DNA of 64,000 nt. Origin: Physcia stellaris. Lineage: Eukaryota > Ascomycota > Lecanoromycetes > Caliciales > Physciaceae. The stretch covers positions 496,001-560,000 of the forward strand of contig JABSSW010000002.1 of the NCBI GenBank assembly GCA_018902385.1. Direction: 5' to 3'. The notes below the pieces were generated by a model. It searched no databases. It was not told the DNA's origin and saw only the letters and a list, made by a program, of their open reading frames with translations. Shown piece by piece: positions 10,426 to 22,200 of this stretch. The translations under genes were made by a program, and so were the position numbers. Numbering within the stretch: position 1 is the first letter of the stretch; each line of letters starts with the position of its first letter.

Positions 10426-11249
10426 GTGCGAAGCGTGGTGCGCCAATACTCCAGAATCAGGGTAGGAAGTTTGAGCGGATCAGTGAGCGCAAACTTCCGA
10501 AGTCGCTCACTGTGTTGATTGAGTCGGTTGAGGACAGGAGAAGCAGAGGTCAAATTGAAAATGCGCAGTGGTGGGGTCATCGTAAGAGAAAAGCCTAGAC
10601 TCCATCGAGCACAGGGATTCGAGAAGGGCAAGAATAAGAGGAGCGCAAGAGGCGATGGATACGAAGGCGCTTGCCGACAGTCTCCGCCGGAACCAAAGCA
10701 ATCCGGCAGTCAACGAATGGGGGTTTTAAATTCCATCTTGCATATGCATACACACTACGAATGGTGTAGCGAGTACGTAGCCCTAGAGAACCTCCGACAT
10801 GACGCACAGGGTACTGCTACCAAATCGAGTAACAGTATAGGCAGTGCAACATAAGTATGGAACCTACATTCAGAAGGAGATGAGGCAGATCCTCGACCAC
10901 CAACGAGAGAAACCTGCATGGTGTGATGAGAACGCCTAGGTTTCCGGGACCATCCGCCTCAATATTCTATCCTTGCAAGTGTTCCTGCACGCCAGATTCT
11001 GAAGCACCTCTCGACAACCCTGCAATCCCTCATGTCCAGGTCCCCAATCCAAAGAGCCAAAACAGTGTGTGCCAAGTGTGATATTCCTGTTATCTCGAGT
11101 TTGCACCAATAGCATGGACAGTGTACAGCCGTCATAAAGAAAAAAATCTATAGTCGTAACGATGTGCTCATCAAACTCTACAGCCGAATATAGAACAGTT
11201 CAATAGAAATGTAATGACATGCCAAGAGATTTGTGCTACCACAAGGCGC
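10426..11249. other. Intergenic stretch
   Basis: About 820 bp upstream of the SLC35F-like gene and downstream of the unknown protein gene. Open frames here have no domain and overlap in several frames; I see no RNA gene. Confidence 0.4.
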
Positions 11250-12132
11250 TTAATGAGCGGCGATAGCGGGGCCATGGCTGTTGCGTTTCCCAAAGCCCCA
11301 GCTTCTTTTCTTCGCTTGCACTGGGGTAGGTGCCGCAGCAGGTTTGGTCGAAGTCGCAGGCGGCTGAGACAACACTGGTGCTTCGCCAAGTTTCCGTGTG
11401 GGGCTAGAATCGTGGATCGTCTCCATCATCGACTGCTCGAATCGCTTAGGGGCCGGAGGAGCGTAGGCTGATGCCATACCGTAGGACGTCGGCGCTGGCG
11501 CATTTTGAGCGAAGGCGACGGTATGTGATGCAGGTGCAGCGTACTGCATCTCAACAAGTTCTGTAGCAACAATCAGGATGACAGCATCGATAGACAGATG
11601 AATCTTACTTACGGGACGAGGATGACGAACTTGATTCGTTCAGAGACCCTGTAGGAGATGGACCTTGATTCGTTGTTAGCTAGAAGGCTTGAGAGAGTGG
11701 ATCGGTGAATAATCTACCTTTGCTTGCGAGTGGACTGGGTGAAAAAGGTTGGTGCCCTACTTGTAGGCCATTGTTGTAGTATCCTCCGTTAGCTCCATAG
11801 GACCTTCGTGCTTCCAGTCGAGATGGCATTGGACGGGAGTACGAATAGTTGGATGTGGAACCATAGGATGAATTCCGATGCAGTGGGGAAGAGACTCCAC
11901 TGCTACTTTGGGCGAGCATGCTTCGTCGTTTCTCGTTTGTTGCCTTGATCTCTAACCTGTCGGCTTCCCTATAGCTCGCCGGAGCACCGGCCATGGCATC
12001 GATGGCTGCATGTGTGGGGACATGCTTGTACGGAACCGGCTTGTCGACGGTCTCTGGTGCGGCTCCATGCTGGGCTTGCTTGTGGTCTTTTGCCGCCTTC
12101 TTGGCTCCCTTGATCTTTGAGAAGATGGACAT
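11250..12132 (-). CDS. Fungal protein of unknown function, 258 aa
   Basis: Exons 12132-11718, 11663-11613 and 11560-11250 total 777 nt. All junctions have GT-AG ends and keep frame. The first residues (MSIFSKIKGAKKAAKDHK) form a basic amphipathic-looking segment. They are followed by VPYKHVPTHAAIDAMAGAP and a short charged helix (ADRLEIKATNEKRRSML), then a low-complexity tail rich in S, Y, P and A. A basic end (KKRSWGFGKRNS) lies near the C-terminus. The KHVPTHAA block is familiar to me from uncharacterised Pezizomycotina proteins, but I know no function. Probably soluble and partly disordered; no signal peptide or membrane helix. Confidence 0.75.
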
Positions 12133-13105
12133 CGTGACGGTAGCGACTGAGTTACGGGATTACAACAAGATAAAGATAAGGGCAGGTTGGAACAAAGAGG
12201 TTGAAAGAGGAATGAAGCTGTGTCCAGCCGCAGGCTGATGAATCAGGCTGCTAACGCCGACCCCTCCTCGTACTCGGTTTGGTCGGGAATAATGATCGAC
12301 TCTAGGGGTGGATCGGCAGGGCGGCGAGGAAGGGAAGACCACTGGTCCAGCTCGCTAGCCTCGACCACTGGAAAATCGGGGATATTAATAAATTATTGGA
12401 GAGGATGAGAACGAGTGGCAGCGAGCGGACGGATTGGTCGGATGAAGTCGCAAGTGGACAGGGAGAGGAATGATAAGTGAAGGAAAAATTTAAGCAAAGC
12501 AGGAGACAGGAAGGAAGGACAAGGAAGTTTTATGTAGGGGATCAGTTTTCTTATCGGGGCGGTCACACTTCCGGCTCCTTTAACCATTCTCGAACCCTGG
12601 TCTCCATCAAGGATTGCGATAGAAATGCTGGAGCGGGCCCGCGAAAGCCAGCACATACGACGTAGCCCATGTCAGCTCCCCATTCTCCCCCAGTTTGCCC
12701 CGGTGAGCCTCGGAGGCATGCCCAATGACATGACCGAACATGAGCCATTGGGATGATTTGTCGTCCTGAAAGGGTAACTCGCACAGCGCTTAGCGCCATC
12801 CAATAGCCCTGTTTCACTTTTTTGGGTGAAGCGAATACTAGGCTGAGAATAGCAAACGGTCGCCCTTGAAGGCTCAGACGAACGAACCCTGATTACTGCC
12901 CTGATCTTTCCTTGATTAATTATAAGCTTCTTGTACTACCTCGCGTAGACAGTTGCAGCTCAGCTAATGAGGGTCTATCAAAATCCCTAGCGACAGCCTT
13001 GGCGATATCGTGCTGCAGTGATTCACTGCATCATAGTGCTGCGCCGGGATTTGCGGCAAGCATATCATGCAAAGCCCGCCAGCCTGGGTCCTCCCACTGT
13101 CTTTG

Positions 13106-13127
13106 GCATCTACAGAGCATCTACAGA
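13106..13127 (+). repeat. Two tandem copies of an 11-bp unit
   Basis: The unit GCATCTACAGA occurs twice in a row, followed by partial copies (GCATCGACG, GCATCTACATC). It is too short to assign to an element. Confidence 0.6.
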
Positions 13128-14072
13128 GCATCGACGGTGCATCTACATCAAGCCAATCGTTTGGTGCACGATCCACTTCAAATCACCTCGGGCTCTTTTG
13201 GACGCGTGGACAAAGGCGGCGCCTTGCTGGCTGATCTCCAGGACTACTGCGAGGAATGCACATCATCAACGCCATCGGTAGTATTGCAGTAGTATAAGCA
13301 GTAGTGCACGGCATCCCACTTTTCTGGCACAGGATATACGGTGCATCGATCGGCCATCTGAAGCATGATTTTCCAAGCAGCTGACTGTCAGTATAGATAT
13401 CACTTACCCAAGGCCATGACAAACTATTGTGGACCTTCATGACCCTCGATCACACTCATGACTGGAAATCCGTCGTAGACATGGACCGTGTCAGATGTTC
13501 TCTGTACACACCCTCAGGGCGCTCCGCGTGCGTCTAAATGTACGGAGGCACTTTCAGACCAATAGGAGACACTATGTCCAAATGATCGGCCGATCTTTCC
13601 GCACTTAAATACATTAAGTGATTGTGCTCATCTATTTCCAGAACTTGTACAAATGAGGACAAACTTACAAAGAGCCAGCATCACTTGGTGCTCAGGTCGG
13701 CTTACGCTATAGAGTGGGTAACTACCATCGTCTCAGAAATCATGTCATATATAAAGTGTAAAATATGACTTACAGATCGTCTCGAGTAATATTGCTCTCC
13801 CAGCGGGAAAATTGCCTCTCCAGTGGTTGTATGTTTGGACTACTTTCGTGCTGAACACAGAGAGAAGGACATGCAGACAATATTTGGAAAACCAAGGTAG
13901 AACTATACCTTAAGGTTTCGTACAACTCTTTGAACAGCGAAGGCTGTCAATCGTGCCATCTGAGTTTGCAACCCCCATAGCCTCGGACACACGAGGCTTC
14001 CAGGGGACCTAGGTTTGCCCTTGCCGAGACAAAAAGTCACTGATCAAGATTCGAAATATCGCCGCTTAGTCC

Positions 14073-14098
14073 ATATTTCCAGAGAAATCTGGAAATAT
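14073..14098 (+). other. Perfect 11-bp hairpin with GAAA loop
   Basis: ATATTTCCAGA at 14073-14083 is the exact reverse complement of TCTGGAAATAT at 14088-14098, separated by GAAA. If transcribed on the plus strand the loop would be a GNRA tetraloop. No gene or terminator context explains it. Confidence 0.5.
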
Positions 14099-15319
14099 TC
14101 ATTTACGGTTGCGGAAAGTCAATTTTGCCAATCAACGTAGTCAGGGGACATTGTAAAAATGTCACACGGTTGGGCGATATTTACAAGCATAGGGAGCTTA
14201 TTTTGCTGTAGGACTCTGGATATCTGAGTGGATTCCATTGAAAGAAACATGGAGCTTTCGGGTGAAGCCATGCAATATTGTTCGCAGTAATACCAGTCGC
14301 CATCAGACGTAGGCCCATCCTCATTCTTCCTTTAGCTTTACAGCTATTCAATAAGCACGAGCTTTAACTTTCCCACGCCATCATCAGAAACTACCGCAAG
14401 TCTTCAATCCTGCAGATGCATGCTGGCAAAGCTCATCTGAGCCGTGCCCTAATTCCACCGTATGACGCTCAAGTTGTCCATCAGCCATACCTGTATGCAG
14501 TCAATAAACGTTCAAGACAAAATTGCCTAATAACTGGCCAATTGCTGCCATCGCAGCTTGTTGGTGGCATAGCGCATCTCCGGAGACTATAGGCATCAAC
14601 AGCGCTTTTATCGACTTCACAAATAAACGGATCAAGAAATCATCGGAAAGACGAATGTGGAAGCACCATCTGTACAGGAGTTTAGAACTGAAAGGCTAGG
14701 AACTGATTGTTGGAAATACGAGTAGAGAATTCTGTTCAGATGTTAGGTAGATGATCATGTGATCAATGACGCAATGATGATTGAAGTGAGGCTAAGAATA
14801 GAGTATAGACTAGCGCGCTGCGGATCGTTTCGCCGACGGTGTCGGCTGTTTCAACATCAAGCCTAAGCATTATCAGATCAGATTCACCAAAGCTACGCCT
14901 GCGGGGATGATTGTGTTCGAGACTGCATCGCATTCCACGCTCGCTAGCTCCTGACCTCACGATCCGAACAAGAGCCGTTGCTGCCAGACACCTATACGCT
15001 ACCCAGACCTGTACACTGTACCGACCCCTGAGGTGATCAATCCATGCGCAACGCGAGAATTGCATCATAGTCTCGGTCGGGGGTAAGCACGAAACCACTG
15101 ACCCAGGAGGAGTATTGTTGCTTTAACCATACAACGCTCTGCTCTCAAACGCCCTTTGCGGCGAGCGCGCCACTGTCGCGTGCCAGGGACCCCCAGTAAG
15201 CTTGTCGCAAACATCAATACTCAGCTTAGTACTCCCATAGCTCGTGATAGCAGAGGGTACAGGTTAGTCGGTTGCCGGAATAAACTGATCGCAAAGAGTC
15301 TGCGAAAGTCTGGTACAAA

Positions 15320-18300
15320 ATGGCACTAGTGGTGTCACCTCCGAGCGACAAGAAACGGGTGAAAGTGTATGAGCTTCGAAACAACGACTGGTTTGATAGG
15401 GGCACTGGGTTCTGTACAGGTCGAATAGTCAACGTGAGCATTCATTTCCATATCATAGTCACACGTTACTATCAAGAACCCCGAGACTAATGGAGGAACC
15501 GAAGGCATACAGAGTGGCTAATTGTTTGTCGCCGCAGGATGAGTCAAAAGTATACGTCGAGTCTGAAGATCAGCCTGAGCGCCTGCTCTTAGAAACACAG
15601 ATTACCAAAGATGATGGATATCAAAAACAGCAAGGTATGAAGTTACCTCAGGTTCCCGCCTGGCATGACAATCAATTCACGACCCTCCAGATACACTTAT
15701 CGTCTGGACGGAGCATACTGGAACGGACATGGCTCTTAGTTTTCAAGAGGCTGAAGGATGCGCAGCAGTTTGGTCAGTACCTTTTCGCCAATCGACCGAA
15801 AACATGTGCTTACACTTAGACATACAGGGATTTTGTCAGTAAGGTACAGCAAGCTTTGCTGGCGCTCGCGGGACCAGGTTAGTTACCTACTGTCTGAGGT
15901 CAACATTTCGAATGCTGTACATGCATTCCTAGGTAATTATCTTCGCTAACATTCCCTCTTGCTGCCTAGACGATGCTCTTTCTGACGATGCTATGGACTC
16001 ATTCTCGAATCCTTTGGCCCTGCCGCAGCCCGAGATGGGAAACCTAGAAGAGATTCAGCAATTGATGCGTGGTGTTCACACAACACCTCAAGGCAGGGAT
16101 GCCCTGTCAAAATTCGTCATCAGTGAGGATTACATACGGAAGCTGGTACCCTTGGTTGAAATGGCCGAGGATCTTGAGTCGCTGGAGGACTTGCATCATC
16201 TTTGCAACATCATGAAGATGCTGATTCTGCTCAATGATACTCAAATCGTCGAGCAGGTGGTAAATGATAGTGTGGTGCTGGGCGTTGTTGGGGCTCTTGA
16301 ATGTGAGTAATGCTACGCGTGGCTGTTGTGATCCTCTCATAACCAAAACCAAAACAACGCAGATGACCCAGACTTTCCCGACCATAAAGCCAACCATCGG
16401 CGATATCTTAATCATCCACGCTTCAAGGAAGTGGTACCCATAACAGACCCTGCTATACTGAAAAAGATCCATTCCACCTCGCGGCTCTCATACCTGAAGG
16501 ATGTCGTTCTTGCTCGAATCCTTGATGATCCCACTTTCTCCGTACTTAATTCACTAATTTTCTTCAATCAAATGGATATCGTCTCTTGGATACAGTCGAC
16601 TACACCCTTCTTAAGAGAGCTTTTCGGTATCTTTAGTCCCCCGAACAAACCTCCGAGAAGAAGAAGGAAGCGGTCGAGTTCATCCAGCAAGTCTGTGCAA
16701 TGGCCAAGAATTTACAGCCTCCCGCAAGGGCATCGCTGTATCAGATCTTCATCCATCATGGCCTGTTGCGTGTAATTACTTATGCCTTGTCGAATACAGA
16801 GGCTTCTACGCGAGTGGCTGGAACCGATATACTGGTCGCAATGATAGACCATGATCCTAACATGGTGCGGGCTTACATATTCAAAGCTATTGCCGAGAAA
16901 CAAACTCCCTTGACAGATACTTTAATCGACCTTCTGCTGGTCGAAGTGGATTTAGGCGTTAAAGCGCAAGCTGCTGATGCAATAAAGGTTCTTCTAGAAC
17001 CATCAAATCCTCCGCAGCCACCTCCAGAAACGCGGCAAAACGGCGAATACATTTCGAAGCTTCGCGGAACTACTCAGTCCAACAACCAGAGCGAAAATTT
17101 CCTACATAAATACTACGAGATGTCTGCGAGCAAATTATTCCAACCGCTCAAAGACTTGGAAAAGAAAGAATCATGTAAGAATACTCCCATCATACTCAGA
17201 CACTGGAGTAGGAGACGAGCTAAATACTTCTCAGTAAACGATCTCTCTTTCCAGGAAGTATCCCTCTACATACCTCTAGTCGAAATACTCACGTTTCTCG
17301 TCCGCCTTCATCTATTTCGAAGTAGATTTTTCATCTTCACCGATGGTCTTGCTTCACGAATAGCGCAGCTTCTGTCCTGTCCTCAGAAGCACCTCAAATT
17401 AAGTAAGTCGCACCTCCGTAAGGTCCCTTTTGGTATGGTTCAGAAGTACTAAATCTGCTACACCAGCTGCCCTGAAATTCTTCCGTCAGTGCGTAAACCT
17501 TCAAGACGAATGGTATAATGAACAGATATGTCGAGCTGGCCTTTTCGGTCCAATCCTTAACATCGTGTATGAAACAATGCCGCGCGACAATCTCCTCAAC
17601 TCCGCGTGCCTGGAAATGTTCGAGCTCATCAAGCGTGAAAACATCAAACCACTAATAGTGCATATCGTGGAAACTTATCGGGACAAGCTCTCGGAGATCA
17701 CATATGTAGATACATTCCGAAACCTGATCCTCCGGTATGAACAAATGATACACCACAACCCCGAACAAGACTCCGCAATGACCGAAGCGCAAGACGCCGA
17801 GCGAGAAGTGACCGTCAACGGCAACCAGCGCTGGCAAGGCCTCAAAGAAGATGCCGCAGAAGAAGCCTACTTCAACACCTCCGACGACGAAGACGACCTC
17901 CCCCCAACAACCCACCCGGAGCCCGAACGAGCCCTCACAAACGGCGCCTCACCGATGCTCAAATCCCTGGTCGACTACCCAGACGACGATTTCGAAGACT
18001 CAATGGACACAGCCGCAGTCTCACCCCTCCCTTCCACCCCCTCAAAACCAACCCCTGACCCGGCGAACGAAACCCCATCCCCCAAAACCCCGCCCGCGCT
18101 CCCAGTCTCGCAGTCGCCGCCCGAGCGCTTGTCGGAAAAGCGGCGGAGGCAGGAAGACGAGGACGAGGACGCGCTCGGCAAGCTCTCGAACCCGAAACGG
18201 AGATCCAGCGTCTCTTCTGCCGGCAGTGCGGGCAGCAACGGCGTCCTGAGGCGCAAGAAGGGCTTCCTGGATCGCGGCAGGGAGGTGCTGAACGGGAGCA

Positions 18301-18413
18301 AAAAGATCGAGATCTCGTTTGGGGGGAAGAAAGGGGCGAGTTCGAGTACGGGCGGCAGTAAAGGTGATGAGGGGGTTGAAACGATGTCTCTCTCTCTCTT
18401 TTCACCAAAGTAA
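15320..18413 (+). CDS. psy2: Psy2/SMEK, regulatory subunit 3 of protein phosphatase 4 (one-base frameshift in the sequence)
   Basis: Exons 15320-15433, 15496-15634, 15691-15772, 15828-15877, 15970-16302, 16363-17174, 17235-17402 and 17467-18413. The N-terminus is an EVH1/PH-like domain (RVKVYELRNNDWFDRGTG, then DTLIVWTEHTGTDMALSFQE). The SMK-1 domain follows (GRDALSKFVISEDYIRKLVP, LEDLHHLCNIMKMLILLND), then armadillo-like helices (VAGTDILVAMIDHDPNMV). The tail is acidic and proline-rich with basic patches (KRRR), a likely nuclear signal. PP4 with Psy2 dephosphorylates DNA-damage marks and other nuclear targets (family knowledge). The exons sum to 2645 nt, one short of 882 codons. The frame changes at the C5 run 16638-16642, just before EKKKEAVEFIQQVCAMAKN, a conserved block. 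Confidence 0.92.
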
Positions 18414-19253
18414 TATCAAGTCCAGTGCATATCATTTCTATTCAATTGAGCGAATAGGGAGGCGGAGGGGGAGCGGGGCGTTTGAGCTTCCTTTCGTTTT
18501 TTGGAAGGGGTGATATCGAGGGGTTGTGGCATATGAAAGTAGGGATTCGGTGTTCAAAGAACGAAAAGACGCATGAATCTGTAGCATAGACGCATTATTA
18601 CCCCCTTTATTTTCTGTTCTTGCTGCCGGCATGCCGATCGATAGAGAGGGTGCGTTAGGGGGTGGTGGTGGTACATGTTTATCTTTTCTAACGGAAAAGG
18701 ATAGTATGTAGGGCAACATGGAACTTTGCATTTACATTTTCCATGATTTATCCCGTATACGTTCATTGAGAATTTGACAAATCGTGAGTCGACCTGCCGT
18801 CCGGCGCACCCTTCATCGAAGTGGCAAATGGGTACGTGGGTTGGTGGTACCCTTCACTCTGTAACAACGCAGGCTTCTATCCAAACTAACAGACAAATCT
18901 CAGATTGCTTTAGATTCTAGGATCGAAAGTAACCTCCCTTGCCACCAACTATCTTCAGTCGTTTCAATCATTTGGTATTCCCAACATATCGCGTTGCTCG
19001 CTAAAGAGACAGACAGAAAATCGAAACAGCGCTGATAAAATAGGGAAAAATGTGGCGTCCCATATATCCATCCATCCATACCTTCCCATCCCTTCCATCC
19101 TGACCGTGGGAAGTGTACCTGACAAGTAATTGTCGCCTTCCCCACAAAGCGTAGTATACCCTTCTACAGCTCGTCAGGTATGCCATACATCAGGACACTT
19201 TCTCTCATCCTCCCAAAACCATATAAACAACCATCTTCCAAATATCGAAAACG
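18414..19253. other. Convergent 3' region between Psy2 and Rom2
   Basis: About 840 bp between two converging stop codons. It contains low-complexity CATC/CCATCC runs near 19,065-19,100 and no convincing gene. Confidence 0.45.
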
Positions 19254-22200
19254 TTACTCTCTCATACCCTCATTAACAATCATCTCCACAACCACCTGCC
19301 GGCCCTCTTGCTCAGGATGCTGCATACAAATCTTCACATTCCCCTGCACCCCGCTAGCCCCCTGCGTCCCATCATCCAACAACCTCACCTCCCGTCCCGA
19401 AACGACCTGCTTCAGCCGGCCATTAACCGCATTCCGTACCTCCACGAAACCACCCCCTGATCAACCAGCACGAGATACCTCCCGCCCCAAAGCACCGCCT
19501 GGCGCGCCTTGCCCACAAACTCCATCACCACAGCCCGCGAAACATCCCCCAGCTTATTGACATAGATCCCGACCTCCTCGAAGCAAAGCAAGAACTCCGA
19601 GTCGCTGAGCCGAAACATGCCCAACGGCCTCTGATCCCTCAGCCTCAGCGCAATGCTCGCGCAGTCCGGCGGCTTGAGGTCAGGGATACTGAGCGGGACC
19701 TTCTTATCCAGCGTCATAACCTCCACGCCCCTCGCCGTCGCGATCGCGATGCTCGTGTGGAAGAGATTGATAGCGTACGTCTCGGGGATGTAGAAGTCGT
19801 CGAAATCGCGGAAGAACTCGGTCGCGCCCTTGCGCATACCGAGCAGGCGGCCGCGCACGCCGCTGCTGCCGCCCTGGCTGCTCTTTTGGTACACCGGTTC
19901 CAGCACTTTGAAGGTCGAGCTGATGCCTTCGCGTTTCTTGTAGAAGACGAGTGTGCGCTCTTTCATGCGGCCTGTGGCGAAGAAGCCGACGTCGCGGTTG
20001 CCGGAGAGTTTCTGAGGCGCGTTGCGCGCGGAGGAGTTGTTTTGTTGCGGCACGGAGGGGAAGGAGGCTGGGCAGACGCTGTCGAGGTGGTAGGCTATGA
20101 GGGATTTGTCGGAGATGAGGAGGAAGAGGGAGAATTCTTCGAGGACGGCAATTTGGGTCACGCGGGTCGCGGAGATGGCCTGGGTGTTTGGATTAGTCGC
20201 AAACTATGGGATTGAGGCAACTGGACCGGAAGCAGGACTGTTGACTTACTCTTGACCAACCACGGGGGTTGTTGTATGGAGTGATATACACGCCGTAGTC
20301 CGTCCCCACGGCGAGCATCGGGTTGCCCATCGGTTGGTTGAAGGTTGTAGCGCAGTTCACGGTCGCTCTACATATGGGAGAAGGTCGACTGCCGGAAGTT
20401 GCAAATGTATTCTCTACTTCCCGTATCGCACGTTCTAGTGGTGTGCCCCTAATCACAATACTCCTTGGCCCCGCAGACATTGCATCATTAGCAAACGCAG
20501 TGTCGGCAATCACTCTTAGTCGGAATGGTTCTGCGTTTTGTTGAAACAGGGATGCAGCATGACGGGTCTTCGCTTCGATGATCTTCTCACACCATTCCTG
20601 TCGGTTTTGAGCCGTGGATGCGTAGAGAGTGTAGACGTCGTCCTTCCCAAGATGCTTGATGCGGAACGGATATAACACGCCTTCACTATCGGTAGGACTA
20701 TCTAGCGCCGTACTCGTGACCATGGTTTTTGCGGAGCCTACTGTGGTAACGGAAGCCATGGAGGTGCCAGTGTTGGTATGCGCGAGTGTGCCTGGCCCGG
20801 TTGAGCCATTTGGGCCAGCCATAGAAACTGAAGGTCGGGAAGGCTGAACTTTCGTGGTAACGGCTCCTAATTTGGACTTGACCACCGGATCCTCGTCTGT
20901 GGTCTCTAGCACTAAAAGATCCATAGGGATTGGCAACTTTGAGACATCGTATTTTTCGTACTTCAAGCCGCCGGCGGCGTCTCGCTGGGTTACGGTTTTC
21001 GCTAGAACAAGATAATGGTCAAAGAGTATAGCATGCGTGTCAAGCCAGGTAAACTTGTTGGAGCCAGTTCTCTGGAGATCACCTTGCAAAATGACCTCTC
21101 TTCCCAGGTGTTTGAGGTTGAGATGGACCTTTTCCATACCTGGCCGCAGCTGTAGCTTGGATGCAAGCTCCGAAAGGCTGACGGATTTGGCCATATCTGC
21201 CACCTTACCATCGCACTCCAGCGTCACTGCTTTGATCTCCTCAATAGCCGCAGCCAAATTGGTCTTTTCTTCGGACTCCTGTGTCATGTGCTTGTATACG
21301 GTAGAAAGTAGTAAGCCATAGCGCTGCAGTCGTGTTATAGGAGCTTTAAGATAGGTATCCCAACCCAACCTCTTCGAGCGCTCATTATCTCTAGTCTGGT
21401 CAAGGAATTGCCGGAACAAAATGTTCCTTTCGGCTTCTTGCCTGATGAGAAATGTAGCATTCGGAAAGTTCGCTGCGTACTCAATATATGCATTTTTGGC
21501 CTTCCGTATCCACTCTCGAAAGATGTCACTGAAGCCGATGATCCATGGTCCTTGTTCCTGTTGACGATACTTGAGCTGTGCCAACAGATGATCTTCATTA
21601 ACTTGCTTTATTGCATCAACCTTGCCAAAGACATCACTTAAAAAGCCGTCCTTCCTCTTAGGTGTCAAGATGGGGGGTTGCCATTTAGCCAATTCATCTC
21701 GGTAGAGCATCCGAAGTACATTAAGTTGATCCATGAATAAGTCTTCCGTTGTGACGATCTCGTGCAGATTGTTTTGTCGCTCGATTTCGGTTTTGTTCAC
21801 ATTCTCGATGTTTTCCTTACTTAATTTGTAGAACGTCACCCAATCTTCCACCTTTCGTTGAGGCTCAAGGATTTGAGTCTGCAGGTTGATCTTCTTCAAT
21901 GTTCGCATGCAGTGATGCGCATAGCATCTACCAGGCAATGTATGACTATGAACGCGCGGTGAGTAGCATCCGGTACCTGTCAATTGAAACAATACACCAG
22001 ACATTGGCTGAACTCCAAATTTCACCCATTCCTCCTCTTTCAAAAGAGCACCTGCTGCAAACATGGCCTTGACGACTCGAGCTCCCAATGTTTCCGCATC
22101 AGCTGTGTTCATAGTGGGGACTTTGTGAGTAAATAGGGCGACAATGCCATCGACTATGGCATGCTCCTTGAGATCGGTCTCACCTTCACTTATATCTTTA

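Larger units (their letters stand above)
12133..15319. other. Gene-poor region, 3.2 kb
   Basis: No coding region with a recognisable domain, sensible codon use or consistent splice sites was found on either strand. It includes the promoter of the unknown protein (near 12.2 kb) and of Psy2 (near 15.2 kb), a short tandem repeat and a perfect hairpin, listed separately. Base composition is like the rest of the gene-bearing part, not like the AT-rich block at the right end. Confidence 0.5.

Noticed and set aside
12912-13292. Possible gene of 126 codons
   Set aside because: Overlaps other open frames in several phases and includes the short tandem repeat; no protein-like pattern.
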